DNA of 64,000 nucleotides from Gnetum montanum (GCA_015680685.1 MNCI01012653.1:94268-158267); one strand, 5' to 3'; positions 44,615 through 57,231 are shown, numbered from the stretch's first letter. Program-made: numbers and translations. The notes: generated by a model not told the origin, from the sequence alone.

Positions 44615-46280
44615 TGAAACACCACTGATTTTGGCCTAACATTTTAAAACGAGAACAACTTAGAGCCCTTTAAGCTTTTGAGAGGAAAAAATTTGACTAA
44701 GGCATAGAACTCATGCTGGGCTTGTCAAGCTGGGCTTGCCCCTAGAGTGAGCAACTACAATGACTTCAAAATTAAGTAAAAAAATGCTCCAATCTGAGGG
44801 TGTAAGTCATATTCATAGGACCATTGTTGTCCACTTCATGTTTCAGCATTCGGGAGTTGAAATTTTGGGCCAGATTGTACAAATTTTCTTGGTCATGCTG
44901 AGGTCATGCTGGCAGCATAAGTACAACATGAGCAACTCCAAGAGCTTTGAAATAGAGTCAAAATGGTTTTACTTCAAAGGTGCAAGTCATCCTCAAGGTT
45001 TTTTGATGTCTATTTTAAGTCCCAACCTCCAGAACTCTAGACTTCAGGTCCAAAATTACTATGTTTTTGTAGGTCACGCTATGGTCATGCTAAGCTCACA
45101 CTAGCAGCGTGAGTCTAGCGTGAGCTACCAAAAGTGCTTTAAAAAAGGCACATCCAAGATTATTTTTCAACTTGCAAATCACTCTCAGGGTCAACCACAG
45201 TTAGGCAATTATTGTACTCAAGAAACAAGCTTCAAAGATAAAAAATTGGTGTGAAATGTATCATTTTTAGCTCACTCACGCCCAGGTCATGCTGAGGTCA
45301 CGCTGGAAGTGTGAGTACAGCATGAGTACTTATCACGCCCAATCAAAAGCACATCAAACACATGTTGAGGAAATGACAAGACAAAATAAAATCACACTGG
45401 AAGCTTTGGTGAAACAGAGATGCCTCAAATAGCCACAAAATCACTCGTGTCGACACCTTGCAGTAGTCAATTTAGGGATCAAGAAGTTCCAAGCATGCCA
45501 GAGTCAATTTCTCTTGTTGTACACTATGATTTCATTATAAATTTTCATCATTTGTGAGCTTGTCAAGCTCTTACACTCCAAATTGTATCTACTTCTATGG
45601 GCATAAGCTAGCTTACGTAAGCCAATACACTATGTAAGATATAGTGCATCCACTTAAGAATGTAGCCTACCTATGCACGTCCAGTTCACATGTAGCTGCC
45701 CATCAAACACCTATCACACAATCCATTTTCCTCTCATCTCTCAACTATTGATCTCATCCATGAATTCCACACCTGAGTCTAGCCAAACCTTATAAATACC
45801 CTGTCCATTCAAATAAATAGGGGGCAATTTTGGAGGTTGATGGCTTTGGGAGCATTCACTGGCAACTTTGGATGCTCGGGCACATGTGACTGCTAGCATT
45901 CAAGCACCTAAAACACATCACTCTAGGGCTTAGCACTTGACTTTTCATCTACACCCACAACTATGCTTTGATCAGTGCACATCCTTGTTAAGCAATATAA
46001 TATAATTCATTATTTCCTTCCATTAAATTTTTTTCTTTGTTCTGATTTATTTTATGCTTTTGTATATGCTTCGTTTACATTTTGTACGTTCCCAGTTATG
46101 ATAACCCTAGTGCAAGCCATAGCTTATGCTCGGGGAAGTCCCTGGTTGATTTCTGTGCAGACCATCCAAGGCACTCTACCTTCATTTCTTTCTTTTCTAG
46201 CTTGCTCTCATGCAAAGGTAGGGCAATCTTTCAGCATTTGTTTTTTACTTGTAGCGTTACACTGACAATTTCAGTTAGCA
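44615..46280 (+). repeat. 5' LTR of element E
   Basis: Starts TGAAACACCACTGAT and ends CAGTTAGCA. TATA box TATAAATA at 45791-45798. It contains a tandem array at 44690-45330 (see separate entry). The 3' part at 45919-46280 aligns with 57470-57852. Confidence 0.87.
44690..45330 (+). repeat. Tandem repeat in U3 of element E
   Basis: About 3.5 degenerate units with a period of roughly 190 bases, starting near 44705, 44890, 45075 and 45270. Each begins with a block such as GGTCATGCTG(A/G)(G/C)... GCATGAG(C/T) rich in CATGCT/CACGCT and ends with a (G/T)CAAGTCAT or CAAATCAC segment. Confidence 0.65.
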
Positions 46281-46849
46281 CAGTAAATTAGCACTAGAAG
46301 GAGGGCCTGAATTATTTACCATCCCATCAAAACATTGATCCTGCTCCCTTTAAAAGTTGTATAGAATAAGTGCTAAACTCACACTAAGCTTGCTCAAGAT
46401 GAGCTTGCTCAAGCCCACCCTAGTCTGCTCATGCTAAATTAATCGGGTGTACAACCCTACAAAAATATTATGTTATGTCAGGCACTTTAAAATTTGCAAT
46501 TGCATCATTAGAACCCAAAAAGTGTACACACGCTACTCAAACAAGACACTTCATAGGCAACTGGCTAAGTAACATTCCCATCACCACCTTTGAGTGATCA
46601 TAGTGAGCTCCTCTCAGTACTTACAACCTGCATCTTGCCTAGTACATGCCCAGCTTGTTAAGCCATCTTACGCACGTTATCTTGTCAAGCTAGGTTATGC
46701 ATGCTTAGGTTGTGTGGCCCAGTTTACTCACGCTCACTATGGAATCTTCCCAGATCAATGCAGTGACACTACTGATCTCAGAGTTTGGGGCCAGGACTGT
46801 GAACCCTATCACTACAATGAAACCCATAATTATTACTGAATAGGTAAAT
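46281..46849 (+). other. Leader of element E
   Basis: ACTAGAAGGAGGG at 46293-46305 is shared with element C at the same distance from the LTR and probably marks the primer-site region. The rest holds no reading frame and several CATGCT/CACGCT words like those in the LTR array. Confidence 0.55.
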
Positions 46850-49163
46850 CCTCAAGGTCTAACTTGCTAGTAACTTAGGATACAAGGTAAGGAACCCACT
46901 TATGCAATTATCACACTAGAAAAATATAACTTCATTTGTGTGAAGATTCAAGCCAACTTGCCTATCGATCATGTAGAAAGAGAAGAAAAGTGAAACTATG
47001 AGCTCAATTACAAGGGAGGTCGTAAGTTCATGCCATCAGCATTTGATATAATCCCCCTTTTGATCCCCATCATCAACTCATATCTCAGCTTCTCATGGCA
47101 AGGAGTTAAGCCTTATAGCCACCTCCAATAGAACCTCAGAGTGGAGATGAAGAAGACAACTTTCCGGCCCAATCTAAGCATGGGGATTCATACCATACCA
47201 TTAGTCCTCATGCCCATACAAACCCATTATTCCAACCTTTCCTAGAAGAAACCATACTTCCTCCTTCATCCACAAACACTTGAGCACCAATTTCTCGATA
47301 AAAAATACTCGCTTCCATTCCCACCTTCTCCATGCCCAATAGTCAATCTGATATAGCCATCTCCATCATACCCCCGAAAGTACAGTCCCAACAACCCCCT
47401 CCTCAAACTAATGCAAGATCAATCTTCTGACCTCAAGTAATTTGAATGCCATCAATTATACCAGATTCCACATCCATCCACTACATACCACAAGTACAAA
47501 CCCATGATGCACCTCTGATTACCTTAACCCAACATGCTCATGGTGTTACCTCACAACCTGTGGCTAGGTAGTGCTTTCCACTAGTTGTTCAGCAACAACA
47601 ACCTACTCACTACAACGTACCACACCCTGCAATCCCATCTCTCAATGTTGCTCCACCACAAAAACCAACAATCCAACAATCTCCCTTTCCACAAACAATC
47701 CAACAATCAAACTACTACCAATCGTAATCTACTCAACCAGCTGGTCTGCCTACTACCTAAGAGTAGGCAGACACAAAGAAAATGATACACTCGTTAACTA
47801 AGAAGGTAAAGTACCTTAAAATTGTAAACACTAAGGAAGTCAAGGTGTTGGACTTCTACCAAGATGATCCAATCAACTCTTCAGTTCCAACGTTAAACTT
47901 ACCAAAGGAAATTTCATTACCTTAACTAAGAAAATATAATGGAGAAGGAGATCCAAATGCCCATCTGGTAACATTTCGACTAGAAAAGCCTTAGAATGGT
48001 ACCAAGCTTTGCCCCATAACTTCATATCCTCTCTAGAGGATTTGTTACATCAGTTCATTACTCATTTTAAATATAATTTAAAGCTTGAAGCCACACTAGA
48101 TAGCCTGATTGAAATTAAACAGGCGTTGTTAGAGCCAGTACAAAAATTTATTCAAAGGTGGAGTGTAGCCCTGAATGCACTTCATAAGCCCATCCCTAAA
48201 ACATAATTGCTCACCATCCTTGAGGCTACCATGAATGACTTTATTAAGTCAAAACTTTATTATTGAAGTGCCCGTACTTTGAGTCAAGAATTCATGCAAA
48301 TTAAGAACATAGAAGAAGTGGCGCAAGCAAGTAACAACCCAACTTACTCAACCTTTAGGAGCCAACATACGAGGAAGGATAAGGATAAATCGAAAATGAT
48401 AGTAGTGGCGGTGGTAGAGACAGCCCAACCTAACAATCCAAGATAGAAAAAAAAAACAACTCGCTACTCCAACCGACTATGAAAGAGCCACATCTACGCT
48501 ACACCAAAATCTTCCTCAACAAAAATCACAAACATGGGTCCCACTCATACATTTGAATGAAAAGATCCTACTCAATAAACACCTTTGCCTATGAAGCCTT
48601 CACAATTATTAGATCAACTTATAAAGGTTGGGTTAATCAAACACAAACAAATGTTCCCCATGGAATCCCAAAAACATGATCAATTCTATGAGTTGGCTAA
48701 AAACCCAACTTTAGCAACAGCTAATGAGCCCTCCATTCCAAGAGGCTTTAGGTTGGATAGGTTTTGTGAATATCACCAATGGTGTGGGCATAGAACGGAC
48801 TACTACTTTACTTTAAAACAAGATATACAACACATGATTGACAGGGGTGAAATAGTATTTGACGAGGAAAACCCAGTAAAGGCCAAAAACCAACCCATGG
48901 GGGTCTACAAGGATCCTCTCAATACTAAAGACTCACCATATGTGATTAACACTATCCATGTAGAAAATGGGCAAGACACCCCTCGAAAACCTTTTGTAAT
49001 CTGCAGGCCTTCTACATCTACACCTACCTCAACACCTCCACAAATCCCTTTCATCATACGCACATTCCCTGCACCGCAAAAAGCATTCGTCATTCACATA
49101 CCTCCTTTTGTCGCAGCAACAAATACAACATTAGAAACCCAACCCACTCTCTTTGTGATTTAG
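46850..49163 (+). pseudogene. gag: gag pseudogene of element E
   Basis: Encodes the Gag of a Tat/Ogre-like element. The N-terminal part (46870-47050) matches C at 16150-16370 (YNFIC.KI.A). A Pro/Gln-rich linker with repeated CAACAATC words lies at 47560-47730. The core is at 47930-48340 (GDPNAHL, then FKYNLKLEATLDSLIEI, QRWSVALNALHKPIP, NDFIKSKLYY), and a YKDPLN segment follows at 48905. Part of a zinc-finger-like pattern, CEYHQWCGHRTDYYFTLKQDI, lies at 48760-48825. From 48009 to 50441 the reading frame is the same as that of the protease, interrupted by stops only, so gag and protease were one polyprotein. Confidence 0.75.
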
Positions 49164-49742
49164 GTGCCAAAACACCCTGACATGCAACCCCCTATAATTC
49201 CCCCATGACCCTTGTGAGAGCACCTTGCTGACAGGCTCACAAGAGAGCACCTAGAAAAGGAACATCATGAGCATAAATTTGGACTGCCGAAGCCCATACT
49301 GGTAAATGATGTTCCTATGGTTCCGTCCACTAGTGAGCCTAGTGCAAGCCATTGAGACAAGGATACTGGCACTCCCAGTGTTCCAAACTCAACATCCCCA
49401 ATTACTAACACAAGAATCCCTCCATGAGAGATATGAATGCTAGGTCAAATGGAGAAAGTCTCCATAGACAAGAGCATCGCAAGTGGTAAGGATCTAGCAA
49501 GTGCACTGATCCAAGTTACGTAGGCTTTGAATTAAAAGAATACTTCCTTAAGCCTATATGATCTAGTAATGACCTCACTGGTACATCGAGAAGCTCTCGT
49601 GCTTATGTTGACTTAGATTCATATTAGCGAGGACCTTCCTGCAAATGAGCCATCCATTTATGTAGTATTATCCCCATAACCTCAAGAATCAAGGCCCACA
49701 TCCCTAGAGTTTCATGCTAATGATATTAAGCGAGATGAGAAA

Positions 49743-50090
49743 ATGTGGGAGGTCACTACAGCCCCTATGTTTATAACAATACAAGTCAACCACTTCAAAA
49801 TATGTAGGGTGCATGTCGATGACGGTGTAGCAACAAGCATAATACCCTTTCCTATCATCGAAAACTTGGGTCTTATAGAGCAAATATGGCCTACAATAAT
49901 TTCTTTTTTAAAATCCTTCAGTGGTTCCTATGTTGTTCTAAAAGGCATGGTTACCTTGGATTTCATAGCAGGGGACCAGTTCCCCACATCAGCTGAATTC
50001 ATAGTAGTTGATGAAATGATAGGGTTCAATCTAATTCTAGGACGACCTTGGTTAGCTCAACTTAGAACTGTATCCTCACCAATGCATTAA
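49743..50090 (+). pseudogene. Aspartic protease of element E
   Basis: A 115-codon open frame with the active-site region VHVDDGVATSIIP and the C-terminal LILGRPWL motif, which is the standard Tat/Ogre protease layout (V.VD.GSS...; LLGRPWL). In the active-site triplet, Asp-Asp-Gly stands where Asp-Ser/Thr/Asn-Gly is usual. It cleaves Gag and Pol in intact relatives. It is in the same frame as gag. Confidence 0.78.
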
Positions 50091-52214
50091 GAAATTCACC
50101 TACCTTATGAGGGTGGTGAAATCATCATACACAAGGACACAACAGCATCACTTACTTCCTTGCATTTGGGAATGGATCAAGGATCAAAGGTTGAGTTCTC
50201 TGAACCTAAACAAGAAACGATGGATGCACTTCAAGACACAAACCAACCGTTAACCCATGACCCTACTAGAACTGAGGAAGCACTGGATGTCACAAACATA
50301 GGAGCCATTCCCACTAACATATCTTGGTCAGAGCTACCTTTTGACATCTCCAGTGAAGGGGAAGGTGAGTATAAGATCATACCTACATGTTCCACCCCTC
50401 ATGTCAAACTACAAAGAATAAAAAAACAACTTAATAACTAGGGAGAACTATCAAGCATCCTGAATGATGTTAAATTACCAACCGTATGGTACGACGTTAA
50501 ACTCCCAATGGATGTCTGCAATGAAGTTAAACTAGCCATGGTCAGAAATGGTTGGTTCCTTTTAAGTCTCCTAAAACTGTTATTGCTTTTGACTCACTAT
50601 GGCCTAAAACTAGTAATCCCTCTTTCTCTTTTTCACCAAAGATGCAATGGTCCACCATTACTCTAAACTGATGTGCATGGTCTAAAATGGCTTTAAACTA
50701 GAGTTAGTATGTTGCAAGTTTACAAACTCTCGTTATGTTATACCAAATTTTCATTTACATGTCATAGGTTGCAATTTCAATTCATGCATTTTTTATGAAT
50801 ATTTGCCTTATGTTTTGTTTTACATTTTGAAATCTCATTTTACATTCAGCTACATGCATATTTTCACAATATACTTGAGAAAATAAGAAAAACAACAAAA
50901 AAAAATTAAAATTAAAATAAATAAATATATATATATATAATGTTGAAAGTCAACATGGAAATAGAATGCCAACACATCATGACATGATTAAATACATGTC
51001 ATTACATTTATTCTCCTACATTTCCATTAAACATAAAAAATCCAAAACATTTGGTAGCCAAAGATAGACTAACAATTAGCTCACACATTAGTACTAGGAG
51101 GGGGCTAGCCCCCAAGATCCTCTAAATCATCTGCTCCCACTCCACTGGGGCCAACCTCCCTACAAACAGAAAACAAGAAAAAAAAATAGCAATAAAAAAA
51201 TACAGCAAGCCATAAACCCAAGTACAAGCCCTGACGTCCCAAAATGTAGTAGAGAAACCCAAAATCACACTAAGAAAATATCAGAAAATGGCAGCCATGA
51301 GAGACCATGCTGCCGAAACTAACGTTGCGCACAAAATGCTGGAGAGAAACAAGAGGAAACAAACCTGCATAGAGTTCCATCCCATGCTAGAATTCTGGCT
51401 TGAGGGAGATTCTAAAGTAGCTCTTCACTCTCCTCCATGAATGCTAGATTCACTTGCCTCTTCCCTTTGCCTCGACTTGGCTTGCCTTTACCCTTCATTG
51501 CTAGTTTGTGACTCACGTTGATGCTCACGCTACACTCTCTAGCTTGCTTATGCTCTCACATCCACAAACTCACGCTAGCACAAATGACTCCCCTTTGCCT
51601 CAAAACCCCTTTTTTAACTCCCATGTTCACTTTCATTTTGTTTATTCATTGTATTTTTGTTTATTTTATTTTATTTATTTTTAGTAATTTATCATGTTCT
51701 AGGGTTAACTTTTACTTTCATATTATTATTTACATCATCTTTGCTTCATTCTTACCTAGTATTCCTCATTATTTCATTCTCTAGAGATAAGGCCAAAATA
51801 TTAAAGATGGAAAAAACAAAAAAAAGGGGAGGGGAGAAAAGTTAAAATCAAAACATAATTATGCAAGTTTAAGAAAAAAAATATATAATGGTGCCCATGA
51901 AAGTTCATAAGACTATAAAATCCCATAAATTTTTTATTTGCATGAAACATAGAAATTACTAATGCTCTATACACTCATTCATGATAGAAAATGACATGAA
52001 TATAACTGGCCCGGTATGAGCTAAAACTTCCATGGATGGCCTAGTATGGCCTAAAACTACCACGTGGTCCAAATATGACACCAAACTACCACTAGGTTTC
52101 ACAAATTTATTAGTACATAGATTAATTACCCAATGCTCATTTACATCTAACAACACCTTCATCAAGTAAATGTCACTCACTTTGCTCCTGATTTAAATTG
52201 GCAAGAGTAAGTAC
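50091..52214 (+). other. Protease-RT spacer of element E, with repeats
   Basis: Up to 50441 the protease frame continues with an acidic tail. From there to 52214 no protein is recognised. It contains A-rich stretches (50880-50940), a T-rich stretch (51610-51720), and two clusters of the TAAACT/TAAAACT repeat also found after integrase (50470-50720 and 51995-52110). Ogre elements are known to carry an intron between protease and RT, and this spacer is in that position. Possible splice sites cannot be chosen by eye. Confidence 0.5.
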
Positions 52215-53230
52215 ATGGCCACCAAGAATATCTTTTCAACATTGTCTCTCTATGGACCACATGGGGAAGTAAAAAGGACAATCAATCTAGAATCCTTGGA
52301 TCTAGACCTATCTACTTATACTAATTTAATAGCCTCCACTCAGGAAATGTCAGACTGGTCTAAAAATGTGGCTAAGACTTTAGATCTAAAGGCTGATAAT
52401 ATCACTAAAGATCCTCTTGTTGAAGTCCCCATTACTACATCCAATGATGAAACTAGAACATTGAAATTAAGTGCCCTACTGGACTTGCAACTTGTTGGTG
52501 ACATCACTTGAGTACTGAAAGACAATATAAAAACATTTTCATGGTCATATACCAACATGCCAGGGTTAGACCCCTGAATTTTCAAACATAACATTATTCT
52601 TGATGAAAAAGTCAAACCTGTGAAGAAATAGCCATGAAAGGTTAGACCTAAGGTGGCATTAGCAGTCTATGCTAAAATCACAAAGCTCTACTAAGACAGT
52701 TTCATCTGAGTCATTGACTATTCCAATTAGGTATCAAACATTGTTGTAGTCCCTAAGAAGAATGGTAGCATACACATATGCATTGACTTCCGTGATCTTA
52801 ACACAACCACTATAAAGGATGACTTCCCACTACCTAGTATCGATCAACTTGTTGACACAACTACTAGGCATGCATTATTATCCTTTATGGATGGATTTTC
52901 AGGATACAATCAAATAAGAATCAACTTAGAACATCAACTCAAGACAACCTTTATGACACCTTGGGGCACATTTGGCAATACCATGATGTCATTTGGTCTT
53001 AAAAGTGTAGGCGCTACATATCAACAAGCAATGACATATATATTTAGTGATTACATGTTCAAATTTGCTCAATGATTATGTTGAAGACATCCTGATTAAT
53101 TCTAAAATAGCCAAACAACATGCAAAAGATTTAGACTTAGTGCTTAAATGTTTTCTCAAATATGACCTTAGACTCAATCCAAAGAAGTGTGTCTTTGGTG
53201 TCAAAATAGGAAAATGCTTGGCTTCTTAGT
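52215..53230 (+). pseudogene. Reverse transcriptase of element E
   Basis: Would synthesise element cDNA. An N-terminal linker (52215-52511) is followed by FSWSYTNMPGLDP (52538-52576), diagnostic for Tat/Ogre RT. Then come VVVPKKNGSIHICIDFRDLN (52745-52805), KDDFPLPSID, SFMDGFSGYNQIRI, TPWGTF and MSFGLKSVGATYQQAM. A frameshift lies near 53065. The catalytic box in the next frame reads YVEDIL (53073-53090) in place of YVDDIL. It ends with RLNPKKCVFGVKIGKCL before a second frame change at about 53225. At least five stops are present. The Asp-to-Glu change and the frameshifts make it inactive. Confidence 0.85.
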
Positions 53231-53880
53231 CTTTGAAATAGGGATACGGGTAGACCCTGATAAGGTTAAGGCAATAATTAGCATGCAACCACCAAAAAAC
53301 CTTACCAAACTACATGGTCTACAAGGTAGGCTGCAATTCATTAGATGCGTTATCGAAAGGCTAACGGATAAGTTGAGATCCATGCAACACCTATTACAAA
53401 AAAATGTGCATTTCCAATGGACTCAACAGTGCCAAGAAGAATTCAAGAACATAGAGCAGGAGTTGGCTCAACTACTGATAGTTTATCCCCCACAGAGCAA
53501 TAAAATTTTCTACATTTACCTTGCAACCTTTGATTCTTCCATTGCATCGATTCTTTGCCAAAAACGTGAAGATGGAATTGAGATCCCTTTTTATTACTTA
53601 AGCCATGCTCTAATTTCCTATGAACAATGATACAACAACAAGGAGAGATCATGCCTTGCCTTTGTCTTCTCCTTGAAGAAATGGTGGCATTATCTCTTCC
53701 ATAAACAAGTCTACATCATTTGGAAGAATAATGTGCTCCGCTCCATCACTAAAAACATCTACAAGTCGAGTAGAATAGCCAAATGGAAAGCAATGATCAT
53801 AGAGTTTGACCTACACTATGTTGCTCAATCCTCCACAAAAGGTCAAGTGATAGTCACACAATTAACCATCTTGTTAACAC
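53231..53880 (+). pseudogene. RT connection and first RNase H of element E
   Basis: GIRVDPDKVKAI (about 53243) opens the RT thumb, followed by the connection PPKNLTKLHGLQGRL. The retroviral-type RNase H follows: YLATFDSSIASIL (53517), PFYYLSHAL, a stop region, then KERSCLAFVFSLKKWWHYLF (53640-53700) and SRIAKWKAMIIEFD (53770-53810). It removes RNA from the RNA:DNA hybrid in intact relatives. It keeps the frame of the RT start and is broken by stops near 53628. Confidence 0.82.
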
Positions 53881-53937
53881 ATGTTCAAGTAATGATTAAC
53901 CTTGAATTTCCTGACGAGAATGTTAATAGTATGGACA

Positions 53938-54262
53938 TTGTACCTGATAACTATGTGGCAATCCTTTATTTCAATGGAGCTTCAAATTCCCAAGGAGGAA
54001 GTGTTGTGACCATTTTAACATTACCCTCTAGAGATATCTAATCCTTTGCTACTGATCAACCTTTCCTTATACCAATAACATGGCGGAATATGAAGGTCTT
54101 TTTAGAGGTCTTCATGAAGCATTACCTTCACGAATCACATGTATTGTAGTTCGAGGTGATTCACAGCTAGTTATTAACCAAGTCATGGAGTTTTACACAT
54201 GTAAGGCTCTCCATTTGAAATCATATTGTGATTTGACCAAACATCTACTGAAGTAATTAGTA
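53938..54262 (+). pseudogene. Second (archaeal-type) RNase H of element E
   Basis: Reads YFNGASNSQGG (53967-54000), the first catalytic region with Asn in the position of Asp in the usual YFDGA. Across a frame change a remnant of the (N)NMAEYEGL motif follows (54080-54100), and then RGDSQLVINQVMEF (54150-54190), with the third catalytic Asp kept in GDS. An additional RNase H between the retroviral RNase H and integrase is the hallmark of Tat/Ogre elements. There is at least one frame change. Confidence 0.75.
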
Positions 54263-54265
54263 GAC

Positions 54266-55679
54266 GTGGATGTACAACATGTCCCTAGGAGTGAAAACAC
54301 CGTTGCTAATGAACTTTCTACACTAGCCCTAAACATGACACCTGAAATGTTTAATGTGTTGCCTACTTCTATAATAAATTGTGCCAAACCTATAACTGAT
54401 GCTCTTGATGAAATTCCCCTAGCATCCATTAGCACGACACATGCAATAGAACGGTACGATGACATAAAAGAGTACCTTGTACAAGGAGAACCTCCACAAC
54501 ATTTGACAAAAGCTCAAAAAGATGCAGTGCCAAAACGTTCTCAGCAATATGCATTAATAGGAGACACATTATGTTGGAAGTTCTATGAAGGCATTCTATT
54601 AAGGTGCGTTAGTACCATCGATGGTCAAACGATTGTAGAAAAAGTCCAAGAACAACTTTGTGGAGGGCACATAACACCCAAAGCAATGACAACAAAGATT
54701 AGGCATTTGGGCTACTATTGGCCATACATGGAGTATGATTGCTTCTCCAAGGTCAAGACATGTGACATTTTCCAAAGGCATGGTAACCTAATACATGTGC
54801 CACCAAACGAATTGCATACAACACAAATCACATGGTCATTCCAAAGATGGGGATTAGACATCATTGGACCAATAACGCCACCTTCTTCAATAGGGCATAA
54901 CTTCATTATCACTGAAATTGAATACTTCACAAAATGGGTGGAAGCTATTCCCCTTAGGAAGACCACTTCTAAACATGTTTGCACTTTTATACTGGAAAAC
55001 ATTGTGACACATTTTGGTATTCCAATGACCATCGTTACTGATAATGGACCATAGTTTAGTAGCTCAGATACTAAAGGCTTCTGTGAAATCCTAGGTATTA
55101 AACATGCATTCTTGTCATCTTACTACCCATAGAGCAATGGTCAAGTGGATGCTACAAACAAAACTATCATCATGGTGCTCAAAAGGATGCTAAATCAGAG
55201 CAAGAGATGATGGCATGAACAATTAGTCTACGCATTGTGGGCATACAGAATGACACATCGAACACCTATAGGTAAAACTCCATATAGTCTTGTATACGAA
55301 TCTAAAGTTGTTTTACCTTTGGAGTTACAGGTTCCCTTGTTGCGGATAGCTCTCTCAAGCCTCCTTGATGAAAGTCAAAGCAATGAATTGCGCATTGCTG
55401 ACCTTGACTTAGTGGAAGAGGAACATGTGCAAACTCTTGATTAGATTGATTGGTACCAAAAACAATAATAACAATGACACTGATACAATCTGCATCAGTG
55501 CTCGATTAAGGAAGGAGACCTCATCCTTAAGGCTATCCATGAACACCCAGAAAAATTCTCAGCTAACTGGGAAGAGCCTTACATAGTCACCAAGGCATAC
55601 AATAGTGGAGCATTCAAACTTGCTGACATGGATGGAAATGAGTTTGCTAATCCCAAAAATCACCTATACCTAAAATAGT
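54266..55679 (+). pseudogene. Integrase of element E
   Basis: An open frame of 262 codons (54266-55054), then the same frame with stops to 55679. Zinc-binding part: CGGHI at 54660, GYYWPYM, then C...F where the usual C..C pair is; the first His of the HH pair reads Gln. Core: WGLDIIGPI (first Asp, near 54850), TDNGP (second Asp, 55037), and NGQVDATNK (55138) with Asp in place of the third catalytic Glu. The C-terminal part has LWAYRMTHRTPIGKTPYSLVY and ends WEEPYIVTKAYNSGAFKLADMDG, the GPF/GPY-like tail of gypsy integrases. It is the best-preserved gene of the window. Confidence 0.85.
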
Positions 55680-55689
55680 ACTATGTCTA

Positions 55690-56080
55690 ATGAACTTGAG
55701 GTACGTAAATGATCTTAGCATCATGACCTAAAACTAATACCATAAAGCAGTCCTGGCATCACGACCTAAAATTGACACCATAGATGGTCCTAGAGCTATG
55801 ACTTGAAACTGGCACCATAGAGTGTCCTAGTGTCATGATAGTAAACTGACATCATAGAGCTCCATCTGTTATGGCACTAAACTACCACATTTGTCCTCCA
55901 TGACGTAAAAATAGCATGAAGAGTCCACTAAGATTATAAATTGGTTTGCCTCTTCATAGTCTGCAATGACTATAAATTAGCACTACACCATTCACTATGA
56001 TGCTAAATTGGCACTGTCCAGAGGGTTATGACATGAAACTAATCCACAATAGTTCGCTAAGACTATAAACTGGCAACATC
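55690..56080 (+). repeat. Degenerate tandem repeat after integrase
   Basis: About eleven units with a period of 35-40 bases, consensus near ATGACCTAAAACTAGCACCAT then A(G)AG..GTCCTAG. Units start near 55718, 55757, 55797, 55834, 55870, 55910, 55940, 55968, 56001, 56029 and 56058. The same word occurs in the protease-RT spacer at 50470-50720 and 51995-52110. Confidence 0.72.
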
Positions 56081-57231
56081 ATTGATGACCAGGCAATCCT
56101 TAAAAGGATATGTTGTTGCAATTGGCTATACGTGCTCCACAAAGACTTACTGCATAACTTTTTTCATCGACCTTGATGAAGTTGATGTTGTTCATGGTTT
56201 TATCTACTTTGAAATTGCATGCAACAGCTCCATCTCCTTGGTTGTTTTTAGGTTCAAAGTACTAGTTAACCAAATCATTTGTGGCTTTTCTTGTCTTCTT
56301 GGAGTTGTGTTTGTAGGATGACATTCCTAAGGCATTCGTGCATAGATGCAATTCATCATGAAGACAAGGTACCACATTCTTCCTGACGCATGCAACTGGG
56401 CTAATCAATTCATTCATAAGTACATTCTTAACTCCTGATACATTCCCTATTCCCCATCATGTTCCCCTTGTCCCATTGATACATTCTACTCATCCCAAAG
56501 CTCTTGATACACTATTGCACACTGTGATTCTCTAAGTAGTTGCAATGCAAAACATAGTACATGGTACATGATACAAATGCACGTGCATTAGCACAAGCAC
56601 AGCACTGAAAGTAAGCTCTTTCAAAAAGAACAAAAATAAAACAAAAATAAAAAATAAAACAAAAACAAATAGAAAGGAAAAAAGGAAGAAAATGATCAAA
56701 GAGAAAAATGCATGAAAAAGGTCTTCATGACCCTGTTGACATCATAGACCAAAGACCATTGGCTCTTCTCATACAAGCCCCAGGTAGGAAGGCAATTGTC
56801 TTGGAAAAATAGTTACATTCTTATTTCAAATGATCATGTTGCACATCATCATGTGGCTTTGGCTATTTACAATGGGCTCCTGTAAACACTCTACAAGAGT
56901 CTCGTTTCTCCAAAGAACGCACCTCCTATGCCTTGGTTCCAAGTCTACTAAACATTGGCTATTGACAAGGATCGCAAATATGGCTCGTTCATGTGAGAGC
57001 ATTCCTCTCCCACAATTCTAGTAGCAATTGTAACCCTTGATCAACCCTTGACTCCCCCCGGTTACAATCAATCCCCTTCCATCTTGAACTGCATTTTCCC
57101 AATCCCATGTACTTTTGAACATGATGCGATGACGTCCAGCCAAGAGCTGATGGACAATGCTTGGTACTTGATTGCTCATGGTGTTTTATACTTCTTTGTC
57201 AACGCATCTTGGGTGGATTCCTTCAGACATC
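56081..57231 (+). other. 3' non-coding region of element E
   Basis: No domain or long frame is recognised, and there is no counterpart of ORF2. An A-rich, low-complexity stretch lies at 56615-56715. Confidence 0.5.

Noticed and set aside
54193-55032. Minus-strand frames of 60-105 codons opposite integrase of E
   Set aside because: Antisense shadows of the integrase and RNase H genes, whose plus-strand motifs are clear.
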